Below, in pieces: positions 27,421-37,550 of a stretch of 64,000 nt of DNA. The notes below the pieces were generated by a model. That model made no database searches and had not been told where the DNA came from. It saw only the letters and a list, made by a program, of their open reading frames with translations. The position numbers and the translations under genes are program-made. Each line of letters begins with the position of its first letter. The first letter of the stretch is position 1. Origin of the DNA: Pseudorhodoplanes sp. (GTDB taxonomy: Bacteria; Pseudomonadota; Alphaproteobacteria; Rhizobiales; Xanthobacteraceae); contig JALHOD010000005.1 in the NCBI GenBank assembly GCA_022843165.1, positions 62,001 through 126,000 of the forward strand, read 5' to 3'.

Positions 27421-28794
27421 CTATGAGCCGGCCAGCGGTTCGGCATGCCCGATCACGCGGCGGATCTCGGGCCAGCGTTCGCGCAGGGCGCGTTCAAGAT
27501 CGTCCACCTTTTCATGCACGTCGTGCACCGTCTGCGCCGGATCGACGCGGCAGTGGAAATTGACGATTTCGCCGTCACCGGTTTCGCGCACCCGCACGTC
27601 ATGCACCTGACGGATGGTTCCGATCTGTCTTGCGGTCTCGGCCAATGCCGTCTCCACCTCGCGCACGCGCGCGGCGGGTGCGTCCCGTCCCGACAGGTCG
27701 TCAGTCTGCAACGGTTCGATGTGAGTCTCGACCTCGACGTGGTTGCCGAGCTCCTCCTCGATCGCCTTCTCGAGGCCGTCGGCAATGTCATGCGCAGCGC
27801 CGAGCGACAGCTTACCGTCCACTTCGAGGTCGAGCGAGATTGACAGCTTGCCCTGCAGGTTCTGCACCGTGACATGGTGTACCGCGAGCGCGCGGTTGCG
27901 CGCGATCATATTCACCCGCTGCAGCATGGTCTCGTCATCGAGCGCGGCGGGGGTGGTGGTGACGGTGACGTCGGCGTCGCCCAATAACCGATCGATGGCG
28001 CCGTCGACCGATGCCTTCAGAGACATCACCCGGTCGAGCGGATAGGTGCGCGGCACCAGGACGGACACGTCGACAAAATAGCGGGGGCCGACCTTGCGCA
28101 TGCGCACACGCTCGACGCCGACCACGCCTGAGATTTTCTGCAAAGCGGCCTCGACACGTTCGGTGTCGCCTTCCGGCGCGGTGTCGACCAGCGCGTCGAT
28201 GCTGGGCCGTCCCATGCGGACGGCGAGAATGGTGATCAGCGCGGCGACCACGAGAGCGGCGGCGGAATCGCCCCATTCATAGCCATAGGCTGCGAGGATC
28301 AGTCCGATGATGACGGGGATCGATCCGAAGAAGTCGGACGCGAAATGCAGGGAATCGGCGGCCAGCGCCTGGCTGCTGTGCTCGCGGGCGGCATTCCACA
28401 GCGCGCGTGCCCGCCAAGCATTGACGATCATTTCGATGCCGAGCACGATGAACGGAATAATCGAGAACGTGACCACGCTGCCGCCCTCGGCGAGGCGCTT
28501 TACCGCTTCGACCGCCACGCCGCCGGCGAGCATGAGGAGCAGGGCCGTCGCCACGAAGGCCGCGACGTTCTCGGCCTTGCCGTGACCGTAGTGATGTTCC
28601 GCATCGGGCGGACGGTCGCCGACCCGGACCGCATACCAGGTCACAAGCGTCGCACCGAGATCAATCAGGCTGTGCAGCGCGTCGGAGATGAGCGCGAGAC
28701 TGCCGATCATCACGCCAATGGTGAATTTCGCCGCCGCCAGGCTTCCGCTTGCCAGAGCGGACACGATTGCGACGCGTTCTTTCGGGCTGAGCAT
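27421..28794 (-). CDS. Cation diffusion facilitator with extended C-terminal region
   Basis: The 457-residue protein has a standard CDF membrane domain (residues 1-210). TM2 carries DALHSLID and TM5 carries ADSLHFASD, which supply the metal-binding Asp/His set. A His-containing loop (EHHYGHGKAEN) lies between TM2 and TM3. The family usually ends with a single ZT-dimer domain near residue 300. Here the cytoplasmic part is about 240 residues and reads as three consecutive ferredoxin-like units (about 212-285, 290-365 and 375-450). It exports divalent cations (Zn, Fe or Mn) by proton antiport. The specificity cannot be set from sequence. Confidence 0.88.
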   Translation of the reverse strand: MLSPKERVAIVSALASGSLAAAKFTIGVMIGSLALISDALHSLIDLGATLVTWYAVRVGDRPPDAEHHYGHGKAENVAAFVATALLLMLAGGVAVEAVKRLAEGGSVVTFSIIPFIVLGIEMIVNAWRARALWNAAREHSSQALAADSLHFASDFFGSIPVIIGLILAAYGYEWGDSAAALVVAALITILAVRMGRPSIDALVDTAPEGDTERVEAALQKISGVVGVERVRMRKVGPRYFVDVSVLVPRTYPLDRVMSLKASVDGAIDRLLGDADVTVTTTPAALDDETMLQRVNMIARNRALAVHHVTVQNLQGKLSISLDLEVDGKLSLGAAHDIADGLEKAIEEELGNHVEVETHIEPLQTDDLSGRDAPAARVREVETALAETARQIGTIRQVHDVRVRETGDGEIVNFHCRVDPAQTVHDVHEKVDDLERALRERWPEIRRVIGHAEPLAGS

Positions 28795-28970
28795 GGGAAT
28801 GTCGGATGCGGGGTTGAAATCGCTGCGTCATCTGAATGCCGTCGCGCCAAAGCGCAACAGAAAAAACTGCAGATGCGAAGCATTCTCAGCGCATTGCGGG
28901 AGATCGGGCCGGGAAATAAAGGCTATGTTGTCAATTGCGTAAGCCGCGAGGGCGAAAGCCCGGCGGCGCC

Positions 28971-31900
28971 TCAATGGAAATCCCGGCTCTTGAGCAGCGG
29001 CAACGTGGCCTGATCGGACTTGGACGGAGGCGGATCCGCGCTATCCCCGTCGCGCAGCCGGTGCAACTCGCCGGTGAGATCGATGAAGTGCTCCGCCACG
29101 ACATGCACCACGAGTCCGGCGCGCTGCAGCCGTCCGCGCACGGCGAGAAAGCGCGAGGTCATGACGATGCGGCGGTTGCGTTCGAACACCTTCGGCCAGA
29201 TCACGATATTGGCGATGCCGGTCTCGTCTTCCAGTGTCGCGAACACCACGCCCTTGGCGGTGCCGGGCATCTGCCGCATCAGGACGAGACCCGACACCGT
29301 GACGAGGCTGTTCTGCGGCCGGCTGTCCCTGCGGTGGTCGATATTGCGGATGGCGCCCAGCCGCGCCAGATCGTCGCGGAAAAAACGCACCGGATGATCC
29401 TTCAATGACAGTCCGGTCGCTGCATAATCCTCGGCGACATGTTCGGAGGGCTGCATCGGGGGCAGGGCGATCTGCGGCTCGGGAAAAAGATCGTCGCTCA
29501 TCTGCGGAATGAGCAGGGGAAGTCGGTCGTCGCGCGTGGCTGATTGCGATTTGAGGACCCGGGTCCTGCGGACACCGATGGCATCGAGCCGGCGCGCCGC
29601 CCAGAGCGCCGCCCGCCGGTCGAGTTTCAGTGAGCGGAAAGCGTCGGCGGCGGCCAGGCGCTCGATCGCGAAGCGCGAGACGCCCGCCACCACCGCCAGC
29701 CGCTCCACGCTGGCATAGCCGTTGCCGCGCGCCGCAACCAGCCGCATCATCTCGTCCTGGCTCAAGCCCTGGATCAGCCGGAATCCGAGACGGATGGCGT
29801 GTTTTCCGTCCGCGGTCGGCTCCAGCGTACAGTCCCAGTCGCTGTGATTGACGTCGACTTCCCGCACCTCGACATCATGCTCGCGCGCATCGCGCACCAG
29901 CTGGGCGGGTTGGTAGAACCCCATCGGCTGACTGTTCAGGATGGCGGCGCAGAACACGTCCGGGTGGCGGCACTTGATCCAGGCTGAGGCATAGACCAAC
30001 AAGGCAAAACTCGCGGCATGGCTTTCGGGGAAACCGTATTCGCCAAAACCCTCGATCTGGTTGAAACAGCTTTCGACAAAAGCCGGATCATAGCCGCGCG
30101 CAGTCATGCGGCTGACGAATTTCTCCCGGAACAGCGGCACATTTCCGGTATGGCGGAAAGTGGCCATGGCGCGGCGCAAACCGTCCGCCTCGTCGGGTGT
30201 GAATTTGGCGGCGGTGATGGCGATCTGCATCGCCTGTTCCTGAAATAGCGGAACGCCCAGCGTGCGCTTGAGAACGTCTTTCAGTTCATCCTTGTGGCCA
30301 TGCTCCGGCGCGGGCGAGGGATAGTGAACGGCCTTGGGATTGTCGCGCCGCTTCAGATAGGGATGCACCATGTCGCCCTGGATCGGGCCGGGGCGCACGA
30401 TCGCGACCTCGATCACGAGGTCGTAGAATTCTTTGGGACGAAGGCGTGGCAGCATCGACATCTGCGCGCGGCTTTCCACCTGGAACACACCTACGGAATC
30501 CGCGCGCGACAGCATCTCGTAGGTTTTCGGGTCTTCCGGCGGCAGCGTGGCGAGCGTGTAGTCCTTGCCATAATGCGTCCTCAGCAGATCGAGACCACGC
30601 CGCAGGCAGCTCAGCATGCCGAGCGCCAGCACATCGACCTTCATCAGGCCGAGTGTGTCGATGTCGTCCTTGTCCCATTCGATGAAGGTGCGTTTCTCCA
30701 TCGCGCCGTTGCCGATCGGCACGGTCGCGTCCAGCCGTTCGCGCGTCAGGATGAAACCGCCGACATGCTGGGAGAGATGACGCGGAAAGCCGAGCAACTC
30801 ACGCGCCAGCAGGATGGTTCGGCGGATCGCCGGATTCTCCGCATCGAGCCCGGCCTGGCGGATATGCCGGTCGGGCAGTCCGTCGTCATGGCTGCCCCAG
30901 ACGGTTTTCGCGATGGCTGCGGTGATGTCGGGCGTCAATCCCAGGACCTTGCCGACTTCGCGGATCGCCCGACGCGAGCGGTAGTGAATGACGGTGGCGC
31001 AGATCGCGGCGCGCTCGCGACCGTAACGGTCATAGACATACTGAATGACCTCTTCGCGCCGGTCGTGCTCGAAATCTACGTCGATGTCCGGCGGCTCTCC
31101 GCGGTTTGCCGAAATGAAACGGGCGAACAGCAGGTTGCTCTTGTTCGGGTCGATCTCGGTGATTCCGAGGCAGAAGCAGACCGCGCTGTTGGCGGCGGAG
31201 CCGCGGCCCTGACACAGAATGTCCTTGCCGCGCGCATAGGCGACCACGTCATGCACGGTGAGGAAATAGCGCGCATAGTTGAGCGTTGCGATCAGCGCCA
31301 GTTCCTCGTTCAGCTGCGTGATGACGTCCTTGGGAATGCCGTCAGGGTGATGCGATCTGGGATAGCGCCGGGCCGCGCCGGCCCAGGTCAGGTCTTCCAG
31401 GTGCTGCTGCGGCGTCTTGCCGGGCGGCACCGGCTCGTCGGGATATTCATTCTTGAGATCGCCCAGAGAGAAATGGCAGGCATTCGCGATCTGAACCGTA
31501 CGGGCGATCGCATCGGGATAGTCCCGGAACAGCCGCGCCATCTCGTCCGGCGTCTTGAGATGGCGTTCGGCATTGTGCGCCAGCCGGAAGCCGGCCTCCG
31601 CGATCGTGCATTTTTCCCGGATGCAGGTGAGCACATCGGCCAGCGCGCGGCGTTGCGGCGCGTGATAATGCACGTCGTTGACGGCGACCATCGGGGTGGC
31701 GCAGCGCTCACCAAGCTCGTGCAGCAGGCCCAACCGCCGGGTCTCGTCACCGTGATAGCGAAAGCTGCTGGCCAGAAAGCTGCGGCGAGGCGCTGTGCGT
31801 GCCAGCATCTGCAGACGCGCGGCGAATGCGTCGGACAAATTGTCCGGCGGCATCGCGATCAGAATCTGGCCTTCGCCTGCCGCCAGGATCTCGTCGAATC

Positions 31901-32264
31901 CGAGATGGCATTCGCCCTTGTCTGCTCTGAGATTGCCCGCCGACAGCAGCCGCGTCAGCCGTCCATAGGCGGCGCGGTCGGTGGGATAGGCCAGCACTTC
32001 GAATCCGTCCGTGGTGACGAGGTGCGTGCCGACCAGAAGCTTGACCAAAGGATGAAAATAATTCTTTTCCGGCGTCCGTCTCTCGTCCTTTTGTCTCTTC
32101 CATTGATCGAAGGCGCGCACCACGCCGGCAAAGCTGTTGCGGTCGGCAATGCCGATGGCCGCCAGGGCGAGCGCGTCGGCCGTTGCCACCATTTCCTGTG
32201 GGTGCGAGGCGCCGCGCAGGAATGAGAAATTGGTGGTGACGGCGAGTTCGGCATAGGCGGTCAT
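28971..32264 (-). CDS. dnaE2: Error-prone DNA polymerase DnaE2 (ImuC)
   Basis: The 1097-residue C-family polymerase opens with a PHP domain ([19 protein letters not shown]) and contains the polymerase blocks [15 protein letters not shown] and [16 protein letters not shown]. An OB-fold lies near the C-terminus ([20 protein letters not shown]). The start at 32264 gives the conserved MTAYAEL N-terminus. It begins seven bases after imuB stops, so the two are co-transcribed. Located downstream of imuA-imuB, it performs translesion synthesis and damage-induced mutagenesis rather than replication. The length fits DnaE2 and is shorter than DnaE1. Confidence 0.93.
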   Translation of the reverse strand: MTAYAELAVTTNFSFLRGASHPQEMVATADALALAAIGIADRNSFAGVVRAFDQWKRQKDERRTPEKNYFHPLVKLLVGTHLVTTDGFEVLAYPTDRAAYGRLTRLLSAGNLRADKGECHLGFDEILAAGEGQILIAMPPDNLSDAFAARLQMLARTAPRRSFLASSFRYHGDETRRLGLLHELGERCATPMVAVNDVHYHAPQRRALADVLTCIREKCTIAEAGFRLAHNAERHLKTPDEMARLFRDYPDAIARTVQIANACHFSLGDLKNEYPDEPVPPGKTPQQHLEDLTWAGAARRYPRSHHPDGIPKDVITQLNEELALIATLNYARYFLTVHDVVAYARGKDILCQGRGSAANSAVCFCLGITEIDPNKSNLLFARFISANRGEPPDIDVDFEHDRREEVIQYVYDRYGRERAAICATVIHYRSRRAIREVGKVLGLTPDITAAIAKTVWGSHDDGLPDRHIRQAGLDAENPAIRRTILLARELLGFPRHLSQHVGGFILTRERLDATVPIGNGAMEKRTFIEWDKDDIDTLGLMKVDVLALGMLSCLRRGLDLLRTHYGKDYTLATLPPEDPKTYEMLSRADSVGVFQVESRAQMSMLPRLRPKEFYDLVIEVAIVRPGPIQGDMVHPYLKRRDNPKAVHYPSPAPEHGHKDELKDVLKRTLGVPLFQEQAMQIAITAAKFTPDEADGLRRAMATFRHTGNVPLFREKFVSRMTARGYDPAFVESCFNQIEGFGEYGFPESHAASFALLVYASAWIKCRHPDVFCAAILNSQPMGFYQPAQLVRDAREHDVEVREVDVNHSDWDCTLEPTADGKHAIRLGFRLIQGLSQDEMMRLVAARGNGYASVERLAVVAGVSRFAIERLAAADAFRSLKLDRRAALWAARRLDAIGVRRTRVLKSQSATRDDRLPLLIPQMSDDLFPEPQIALPPMQPSEHVAEDYAATGLSLKDHPVRFFRDDLARLGAIRNIDHRRDSRPQNSLVTVSGLVLMRQMPGTAKGVVFATLEDETGIANIVIWPKVFERNRRIVMTSRFLAVRGRLQRAGLVVHVVAEHFIDLTGELHRLRDGDSADPPPSKSDQATLPLLKSRDFH

Positions 32265-32271
32265 GCCGGCC

Positions 32272-33840
32272 TCACGCGAACAGGCCGTGCAGGAACCATT
32301 GCGCCGCGCGACTCTCGCGTCCGTACAGGCCGGCGCGATAGAGCCAGAATCGATGGCCGGTTTCGTCCTCGACCAGATAATAATCGCGCGTCGGCTGGGC
32401 TTTGCCGTCACGCCACCATTCGCTGGCGATGCGTTCCGGGCCTTGTGCCTGCGCCACATTGTGGGTGATGCCGCGCCAGCGGAAGCGTTTGGGCGGCCCC
32501 TCCGGCACCAGCGCCGCGACATCCTCGACCGGCTCCGCTTCCGTCAACAGGATCAGGGGGCGCGGCCGCGCCAAATCCGGCAGAGGCCAGGCCGGCGCAT
32601 CGCCGATCACGCTCGTGGACGTTTCCGCGCGTTCGGGCAGATAACTTTCGGCAGGCTCCAGCCGCCGCACGCTGCGCGGTCCGAGCTTCTGCCGCAGGCG
32701 ATCGACCAAAGCCGCGCATTGTTCCGAGCCCGATATGCCTTCGGAATCAGTCAACAGTTCGGCCTGCCAGTCTTCCATCGGCTCGGCTTTGGTGACCGCG
32801 AGATCGAGCGCCTCGAAGCCGAAGCCGGCATCGACATCCTGCGTGAGGCGTTCCAGCTTCAGATCGAGCAGCCGCACGACATGTGCGGCATCGCGTGTCG
32901 GCCGAGTCAGGCCGATATCCAGAATTCCGGCGTCGCCGTCGACGCGATAGAGCGACAGCCGCAGGTCGCGGGCGCCGACGCCGTCGCGCACCAGCGCGTG
33001 GGCGATAGCCTGCATCAGGCGCGTCGCGATCCTGATCACGGCGTCGGTGGTGAAGACGGGTTCGAGCAGATAGCGGATGCTGTGATAGACCGGCGGCGCG
33101 ACGATGAAGTTGAGCGGCTCCGCGGCTTGGCCGAGCGCCTGGTCGAGCCGCAGCAGCAATTCCTTCTCGAAGCGCGCGGCAAATGGCGCGCGCGGCGTGC
33201 CGAGCAGGGCGCCGATGCACTTGAAGCCGAGCCGCCGCAAGGTGGTGCCTGTGTCGTACGACAGGCGCAAAGCCTCGACCGGCAGGGACGCCAGCGCTTC
33301 GGCTTCCATACCGGACGGCGCCATGCCGATGCGCGTCCGCTGGAAGCGCGACAGGGCCCAGGCCGCGCCCGGCGTGCCGGCGATGGCGAGTTTTGCCGGC
33401 AGGCCGAAATGATCGAGACGGCGTTGCAGATCGGCGAGCATCGTTTCTTCGCCGCCGAACAGATGCGCTGCCCCGGTGACGTCGAGGAAGAATCCGTCTG
33501 CACCATTCTCCTCGTCCCAGCAGGAGACGGCGGGCGTGTAGCGCGTGGTCCAGAGCGCGAGCCGCTTCAGGGCGACGTCGTCGGCCGCCGGATCTGCGGC
33601 CTGCACCTGCAGCCTGTCGATCTTCGCGCGTGCATCCGCCAGCGTGTCGCCGCGTACAAGACCTTCGGCTTCGGCCGCTTCATTCAAGGCGGCAATGCGC
33701 GGCGTTCCGGAGGAATCGACCGACAGTACGAAGGGGCGTTCAGGATCGATGCGCGCTTGCGAGGAGGGATTGCGCGCCTGCGCGGCGAGACAGCGCAGGA
33801 TCGGCCATCGTGGCAGGAAGACTGAAACGATACGCGGCAT
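32272..33840 (-). CDS. imuB: Y-family polymerase-like protein ImuB
   Basis: The 522-residue protein starts [17 protein letters not shown], the ImuB N-terminus. It has the Y-family fold pieces ([26 protein letters not shown] and the HhH-like [15 protein letters not shown]), but the catalytic acidic residues are replaced, as usual for ImuB. It acts as a scaffold linking DnaE2 to the beta clamp. Its start lies 101 bases inside imuA, so the genes overlap heavily in different frames. The order imuA-imuB-dnaE2 is the classical mutagenesis cassette. Confidence 0.92.
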   Translation of the reverse strand: MPRIVSVFLPRWPILRCLAAQARNPSSQARIDPERPFVLSVDSSGTPRIAALNEAAEAEGLVRGDTLADARAKIDRLQVQAADPAADDVALKRLALWTTRYTPAVSCWDEENGADGFFLDVTGAAHLFGGEETMLADLQRRLDHFGLPAKLAIAGTPGAAWALSRFQRTRIGMAPSGMEAEALASLPVEALRLSYDTGTTLRRLGFKCIGALLGTPRAPFAARFEKELLLRLDQALGQAAEPLNFIVAPPVYHSIRYLLEPVFTTDAVIRIATRLMQAIAHALVRDGVGARDLRLSLYRVDGDAGILDIGLTRPTRDAAHVVRLLDLKLERLTQDVDAGFGFEALDLAVTKAEPMEDWQAELLTDSEGISGSEQCAALVDRLRQKLGPRSVRRLEPAESYLPERAETSTSVIGDAPAWPLPDLARPRPLILLTEAEPVEDVAALVPEGPPKRFRWRGITHNVAQAQGPERIASEWWRDGKAQPTRDYYLVEDETGHRFWLYRAGLYGRESRAAQWFLHGLFA

Positions 33841-34516
33841 GATCGAACTCCACTGGCCATTCTCCCGATCGCCCGTTGCGGCAGCGCTCGAGCCGGACAC
33901 GCCAGCGCCAATGCGTGGCGAGTCCGAAGCGGTCGCGCGCGCATGCCGCTGCGCTGACGCGCCAGCGCGTCATTGCGACATTCACGCCCGGCAGTCCTGC
34001 CGGCCGCAGCAACACGAGCGGAATTCCTGTATCGCCGGCGGCAAGGCTCAGACGCTGGCCGGCCAGAAGATCGAACGGACCGCCGGCAATGCCGGCGACG
34101 GCGCCGGGCGCGCCCGAACGCAAGGCTTCTTCCAGTGCCCACAAGGTTTGCTTGTCGTCCGCCGTGTCCACCAGCACGACGCGCGCCGGATCGAGGCCGA
34201 GGCTGTTCAGTCCATGCCCGTGCAGGCGGCTTCGGCTTTTGTCTGCGACGAATATTACGGGGCCGCTCCGGGGCAGGCGGCCGAGCAGCGCCGCGGCGAA
34301 ACCCAGGGCTGCCGGGCTGTCCGCCTCGGCCGTCGGCGCGATTTCGTGGATGGCATCCAGCGCCAGGCCGCCCTGCGGCAGGCAGGAATCCAGCGCCGCC
34401 ACGCCGAAGGCGAGGGCATGCTTTTCCGCCGGGATGGGGGCCATCCTCGGCAGCAGACGGCGCAATTCATCCACGACCTCGGCGCGCGGGCGGCCGTGGG
34501 GCAGGGTGACGGACAT
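33740..34516 (-). CDS. imuA: SOS mutagenesis protein ImuA
   Basis: The 258-residue RecA-like protein of the ImuA family has the central features FGVAALDSCLPQGGLALDAIHEI and PVIFVADKSRSRLHGHGLNSLGL. It lacks an obvious intact Walker A, as usual for the family. It initiates the ImuABC translesion system. Its C-terminal 33 residues are encoded by DNA that also encodes the ImuB N-terminus in another frame. A LexA-type box lies 34-48 bases upstream of the start codon and indicates SOS control. Confidence 0.88.
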   Translation of the reverse strand: MSVTLPHGRPRAEVVDELRRLLPRMAPIPAEKHALAFGVAALDSCLPQGGLALDAIHEIAPTAEADSPAALGFAAALLGRLPRSGPVIFVADKSRSRLHGHGLNSLGLDPARVVLVDTADDKQTLWALEEALRSGAPGAVAGIAGGPFDLLAGQRLSLAAGDTGIPLVLLRPAGLPGVNVAMTRWRVSAAACARDRFGLATHWRWRVRLERCRNGRSGEWPVEFDHAAYRFSLPATMADPALSRRAGAQSLLASAHRS

Positions 34517-34549
34517 GATTTCTCTGCGGTCAATTGAAAATGAATACTA

Positions 34550-34564
34550 GAACAAAACAGGAAC
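34550..34564 (-). promoter_or_regulatory. Alphaproteobacterial SOS (LexA) box for imuA-imuB-dnaE2
   Basis: GAAC-N7-GAAC on the plus strand reads GTTC-N7-GTTC on the minus strand, the direct-repeat LexA operator known in alphaproteobacteria. It lies upstream of imuA in an AT-rich stretch and 110 bases from the divergent dusA start, so it could in principle influence both. Confidence 0.85.
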
Positions 34565-34673
34565 TATGCAAGAGGAGATGCAGGCACCCGCTGCCTTGTC
34601 CATCCGGCCTTTTCGTTCAGGGGGCTAACTGATAGGTCCCGGGGCAAATCCCGACCCGAGGACATTCAAGGCT

Positions 34674-35675
34674 GTGACCCCCGCCCACCGCTTCAGCGTG
34701 GCTCCGATGATGGAATGGACCGACCGGCATTGCCGGTTCTTCCATCGCCTGCTGACGCGCCGTGCGCTGCTCTATACCGAGATGGTGACGACCGGGGCGG
34801 TGCTGTTCGGACCGCGGGACCGGCTGCTGGGCTTCGATCCGGCGGAACAGCCGGTGGCGTTGCAACTCGGCGGATCGGACCCGGTCCCGCTCGCGCAATG
34901 TGCCCGGATCGGCGCCGATTTCGGCTATCGCGAGATCAACCTGAATGTCGGCTGCCCGTCCGACCGCGTGCAGGAGGGCCGCTTCGGCGCCTGCCTGATG
35001 GCGGAACCGGACCTTGTCGGCGACTGCGTGGCGGCGATGAAAGCCGCGGTGTCGATTCCGGTGACTGTGAAATGCCGCATCGGTATCGACGATCAGGATC
35101 CCGAACATTCACTCGATAGCCTGACAGCAAAGGTGAAAAGCGCCGGTGTCGACGGCCTGATCGTGCATGCGCGCAAGGCCTGGCTCGAGGGTCTGTCGCC
35201 GCGCGAGAACCGCGATATCCCGCCGCTCGACTATGACCGCGTCTATCGCCTCAAGCGCGCGCATCCCGATCTCGTCATCGCGATCAATGGCGGCATCGCC
35301 GATCTCGAACAGGCGCGCGAACATCTGCGTCACGTTGACGGCGTAATGATGGGCCGCGCCGCCTATCAGGAGCCCTGGCGGCTGCTCGCGGTCGATCCCG
35401 TATTGTTCGGCGAGGCCGCGCCGTTTGCTTCGATCAAGGACGCGGCCGAAGCCTTCTATCCCTATGTCGAGCGCGAACTGGCCAGCGGCACGCGCCTGCA
35501 TGCCATCACGCGCCACATCCTCGGCCTGTTCCGTGCCGTGCCTGGCGCGCGCGCGTTCCGGCGGCATCTGTCGGTCAACGCCGTGAAGCCCGGCGCGGAC
35601 ATAGGTGTTCTGCGCGACGCGCTGGCCCTGATCGTAGACACGCCCGCCGAATTGACGCACACCGCAGCGGCCTGA
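34674..35675 (+). CDS. dusA: tRNA-dihydrouridine(20/20a) synthase DusA
   Basis: The 333-residue flavoenzyme has the DusA N-terminus RFSVAPMMEWTDRHCRFFHR, the FMN barrel, and the active-site cysteine block NLNVGCPSDRVQEGRFGACLM (Cys94). KCRIGIDDQD and NGGIADLEQAREHL follow later. It reduces uridine 20/20a in the tRNA D-loop using NADPH. The start is GTG 34674; the weak ribosome context leaves some doubt, but the next ATG (34707) would cut the conserved SVAPMM motif. Confidence 0.94.
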   Translation: MTPAHRFSVAPMMEWTDRHCRFFHRLLTRRALLYTEMVTTGAVLFGPRDRLLGFDPAEQPVALQLGGSDPVPLAQCARIGADFGYREINLNVGCPSDRVQEGRFGACLMAEPDLVGDCVAAMKAAVSIPVTVKCRIGIDDQDPEHSLDSLTAKVKSAGVDGLIVHARKAWLEGLSPRENRDIPPLDYDRVYRLKRAHPDLVIAINGGIADLEQAREHLRHVDGVMMGRAAYQEPWRLLAVDPVLFGEAAPFASIKDAAEAFYPYVERELASGTRLHAITRHILGLFRAVPGARAFRRHLSVNAVKPGADIGVLRDALALIVDTPAELTHTAAA

Positions 35676-35708
35676 TCCCTTTCAACCGGATAGACCGGAG
35701 CTGCAGCG

Positions 35709-36542
35709 ATGTTGGGAATGCCCGCAGGCGAACTTGCGCTGTTCGCCGCCATGATTATTGCGGGCGGCATCGCGACCGGATTGCTGGCAGGTCTGTTCGG
35801 CGTCGGGGGCGGCGCTGTCATCGTGCCGGTCCTGTACGAAGTATTCCGGCTGATGCATGTGCCCGAAGAAGTACGCATGCAGCTTTGCGTCGGCACCTCG
35901 CTCGCCATCATCATCCCGACCTCCATCCGCTCCTTCCGCGCCCATCTCGCGCGCGGCAATCTGCCGGTCGCCATCTTGCGCCGCTGGGCCTTGCCGATCA
36001 TCGCGGGCGTGGTGATCGGCGGCCTGATCGCGGCGGTTGCGCCGCCGTCGGTGTTCAAGGCGTCGTTCGTGGTGGTCGCGACGCTGCTGGGATTCAAGTT
36101 CCTGTTCGGCACCGGGCACTGGACGCTCGGCAGCCAGTTGCCCACGAGCCGCGTGCTGATGACCATCTACGGGCTGGTGATCGGGCTTTATTCGGCGCTG
36201 ATGGGGGTCGGTGGAGGCGCGGTCTCGACCGTCATCCTGACGCTGTATGGCCAGCCCATCCTGCCGGCGATCGGCCTGTCGGCCGGCGCCGGCGTGCTGA
36301 TCTCGCTCACCGGCACCGTGAGCTTCATGCTGGCCGGCCTGCACGACCAGGCGCTGATGCCGCCCTTGTCCCTGGGCTATGTTTCGCTGATCGGCTTCGT
36401 GCTGATGGCACCGGTGACGTCGCTGGTGGCGCCGCTCGGCGCGCACATCGCGCACGCTCTGTCGAAGCGCAAGCTGGAAGTCGCGTTCGGGATATTCCTG
36501 CTGCTGATCGCCGTGCGGTTTGTGTTCAGCCTGATCGGCTGA
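35709..36542 (+). CDS. TSUP-family (TauE/SafE) sulfite/organosulfur exporter-like permease
   Basis: The 277-residue integral membrane protein has about eight helices and the two-fold repeat of the TSUP family. The repeat signatures are GLLAGLFGVGGGAVIVPVL (residues 21-39) and LYSALMGVGGGAVSTVILT (about 160-178). Members export sulfite, sulfoacetate or related anions. It lies 33 bases after dusA with no clear functional link. The substrate cannot be assigned. Confidence 0.9.
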   Translation: MLGMPAGELALFAAMIIAGGIATGLLAGLFGVGGGAVIVPVLYEVFRLMHVPEEVRMQLCVGTSLAIIIPTSIRSFRAHLARGNLPVAILRRWALPIIAGVVIGGLIAAVAPPSVFKASFVVVATLLGFKFLFGTGHWTLGSQLPTSRVLMTIYGLVIGLYSALMGVGGGAVSTVILTLYGQPILPAIGLSAGAGVLISLTGTVSFMLAGLHDQALMPPLSLGYVSLIGFVLMAPVTSLVAPLGAHIAHALSKRKLEVAFGIFLLLIAVRFVFSLIG

Positions 36543-36547
36543 CGACG

Positions 36548-37249
36548 TCAGGGATAGCCGCGCATGATCAGCTTGTCGCCGCGCACTTCCCAGCTTTCCA
36601 GACGATTGAGGAAAGTCATGCCAAGCAGGCTGGTGCGCAATTGTCCCGGGCGTGCGACCAGAGCGGGGACCGAACGCTCGACAAGCCCGCCCACGCCGAT
36701 GCGATCCAGAGTCACAGACGCAGCCTGCGTGCGGCCATTCGCGGTATCGACGTTGACATTGTAGGACAGGATTTCCAGCGGCAATCCTGCCGCCTTAGCC
36801 GCTTCCTGCGTGAGCACGACCGCGGTGGCGCCAGTGTCGAGCACCATCGGGATGCGGCCGCCATTCACCTGTGTGTTGATGCTGAATTCGCCGGCGCGTC
36901 CGCGTGCGACTTCCACAATGCGTCCCTGGCTCGCCACGCGACCGGGAACAAGCTCGGACATGATCCGGTCATACACCGTTTTCAGTTCGAACCGGTAAGT
37001 GTAGCCGAGCGCCAGCACCAGCGCGATCACCACCCAGAACAGCACGGCCTGAAACGCTTTCCAGAAACTTTCGCGGAACAGCAGCAGCACCGTGCCGCCG
37101 AGAAAAACCAGGAACGCGATCTTCACGGTGAGTGAGGCGAAGTCGTCGCTGCTGAGCGCGCCGATTGTGCCCTGATCGTGCCGCACGATCAGGATCACCA
37201 GCGACAAGCCAAGGCCGATCAGCAGGATCCAGAGGAGGCGGTGGCGCAA
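36548..37249 (-). CDS. Membrane-anchored retropepsin-like aspartic protease (TIGR02281 type)
   Basis: The 233-residue protein has three N-terminal hydrophobic helices (about 5-22, 40-58 and 68-84). A single aspartic-protease domain follows, with active-site motif MVLDTGATAVVL (Asp138) and the downstream GMTFLNRLESWEVRGDKLIM block. Clan AA single-domain enzymes act as dimers. The domain is predicted periplasmic. The DUF1289 gene starts 11 bases upstream on the same strand, so the two probably share a transcript. The substrate is unknown. Confidence 0.87.
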   Translation of the reverse strand: MRHRLLWILLIGLGLSLVILIVRHDQGTIGALSSDDFASLTVKIAFLVFLGGTVLLLFRESFWKAFQAVLFWVVIALVLALGYTYRFELKTVYDRIMSELVPGRVASQGRIVEVARGRAGEFSINTQVNGGRIPMVLDTGATAVVLTQEAAKAAGLPLEILSYNVNVDTANGRTQAASVTLDRIGVGGLVERSVPALVARPGQLRTSLLGMTFLNRLESWEVRGDKLIMRGYP

Positions 37250-37260
37250 CGATTAAACCC

Positions 37261-37464
37261 TCAATGCACGTCGAACTTGGCGTCTGGCGCGGAGCCAAGC
37301 GCGGCAAGCCGGTTCGGAAGCAGCGCCATGATGCGTGCGCGTTCGGGTTGACTCAGGCCGATCCAGGCCGCGATCTCCTCGCCATTGCGTCCGCAGCCGC
37401 GGCACAGCCCCGAGCGTGGGTCGAGAAAGCAGATTTTCTTGCACGGGGTGACGATTTCGGACAT
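37261..37464 (-). CDS. DUF1289-family cysteine-rich small protein
   Basis: The 67-residue protein carries four cysteines in the pattern C8-x3-C12-x8-C21-x2-C24 (PCKKICFLDPRSGLCRGCGR), followed by the family segment EEIAAWIGLSQPERARIMALLP. The cysteines suggest a zinc or iron-sulfur site. It is in tandem with the retropepsin gene. The role is unknown. Confidence 0.88.
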   Translation of the reverse strand: MSEIVTPCKKICFLDPRSGLCRGCGRNGEEIAAWIGLSQPERARIMALLPNRLAALGSAPDAKFDVH

Positions 37465-37550
37465 CGGCTTTGCCGGGCTGTGGGATGTGCGAGCAACATA
37501 AGGACGCCGCTGATAAAGGCAATGACAGCTTTGTCGCGCGGCCCGACTCG

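Noticed and set aside
30294-32225. 643-codon plus-strand ORF opposite dnaE2
   Set aside because: Shadow of the polymerase gene; no ribosome site or motif.
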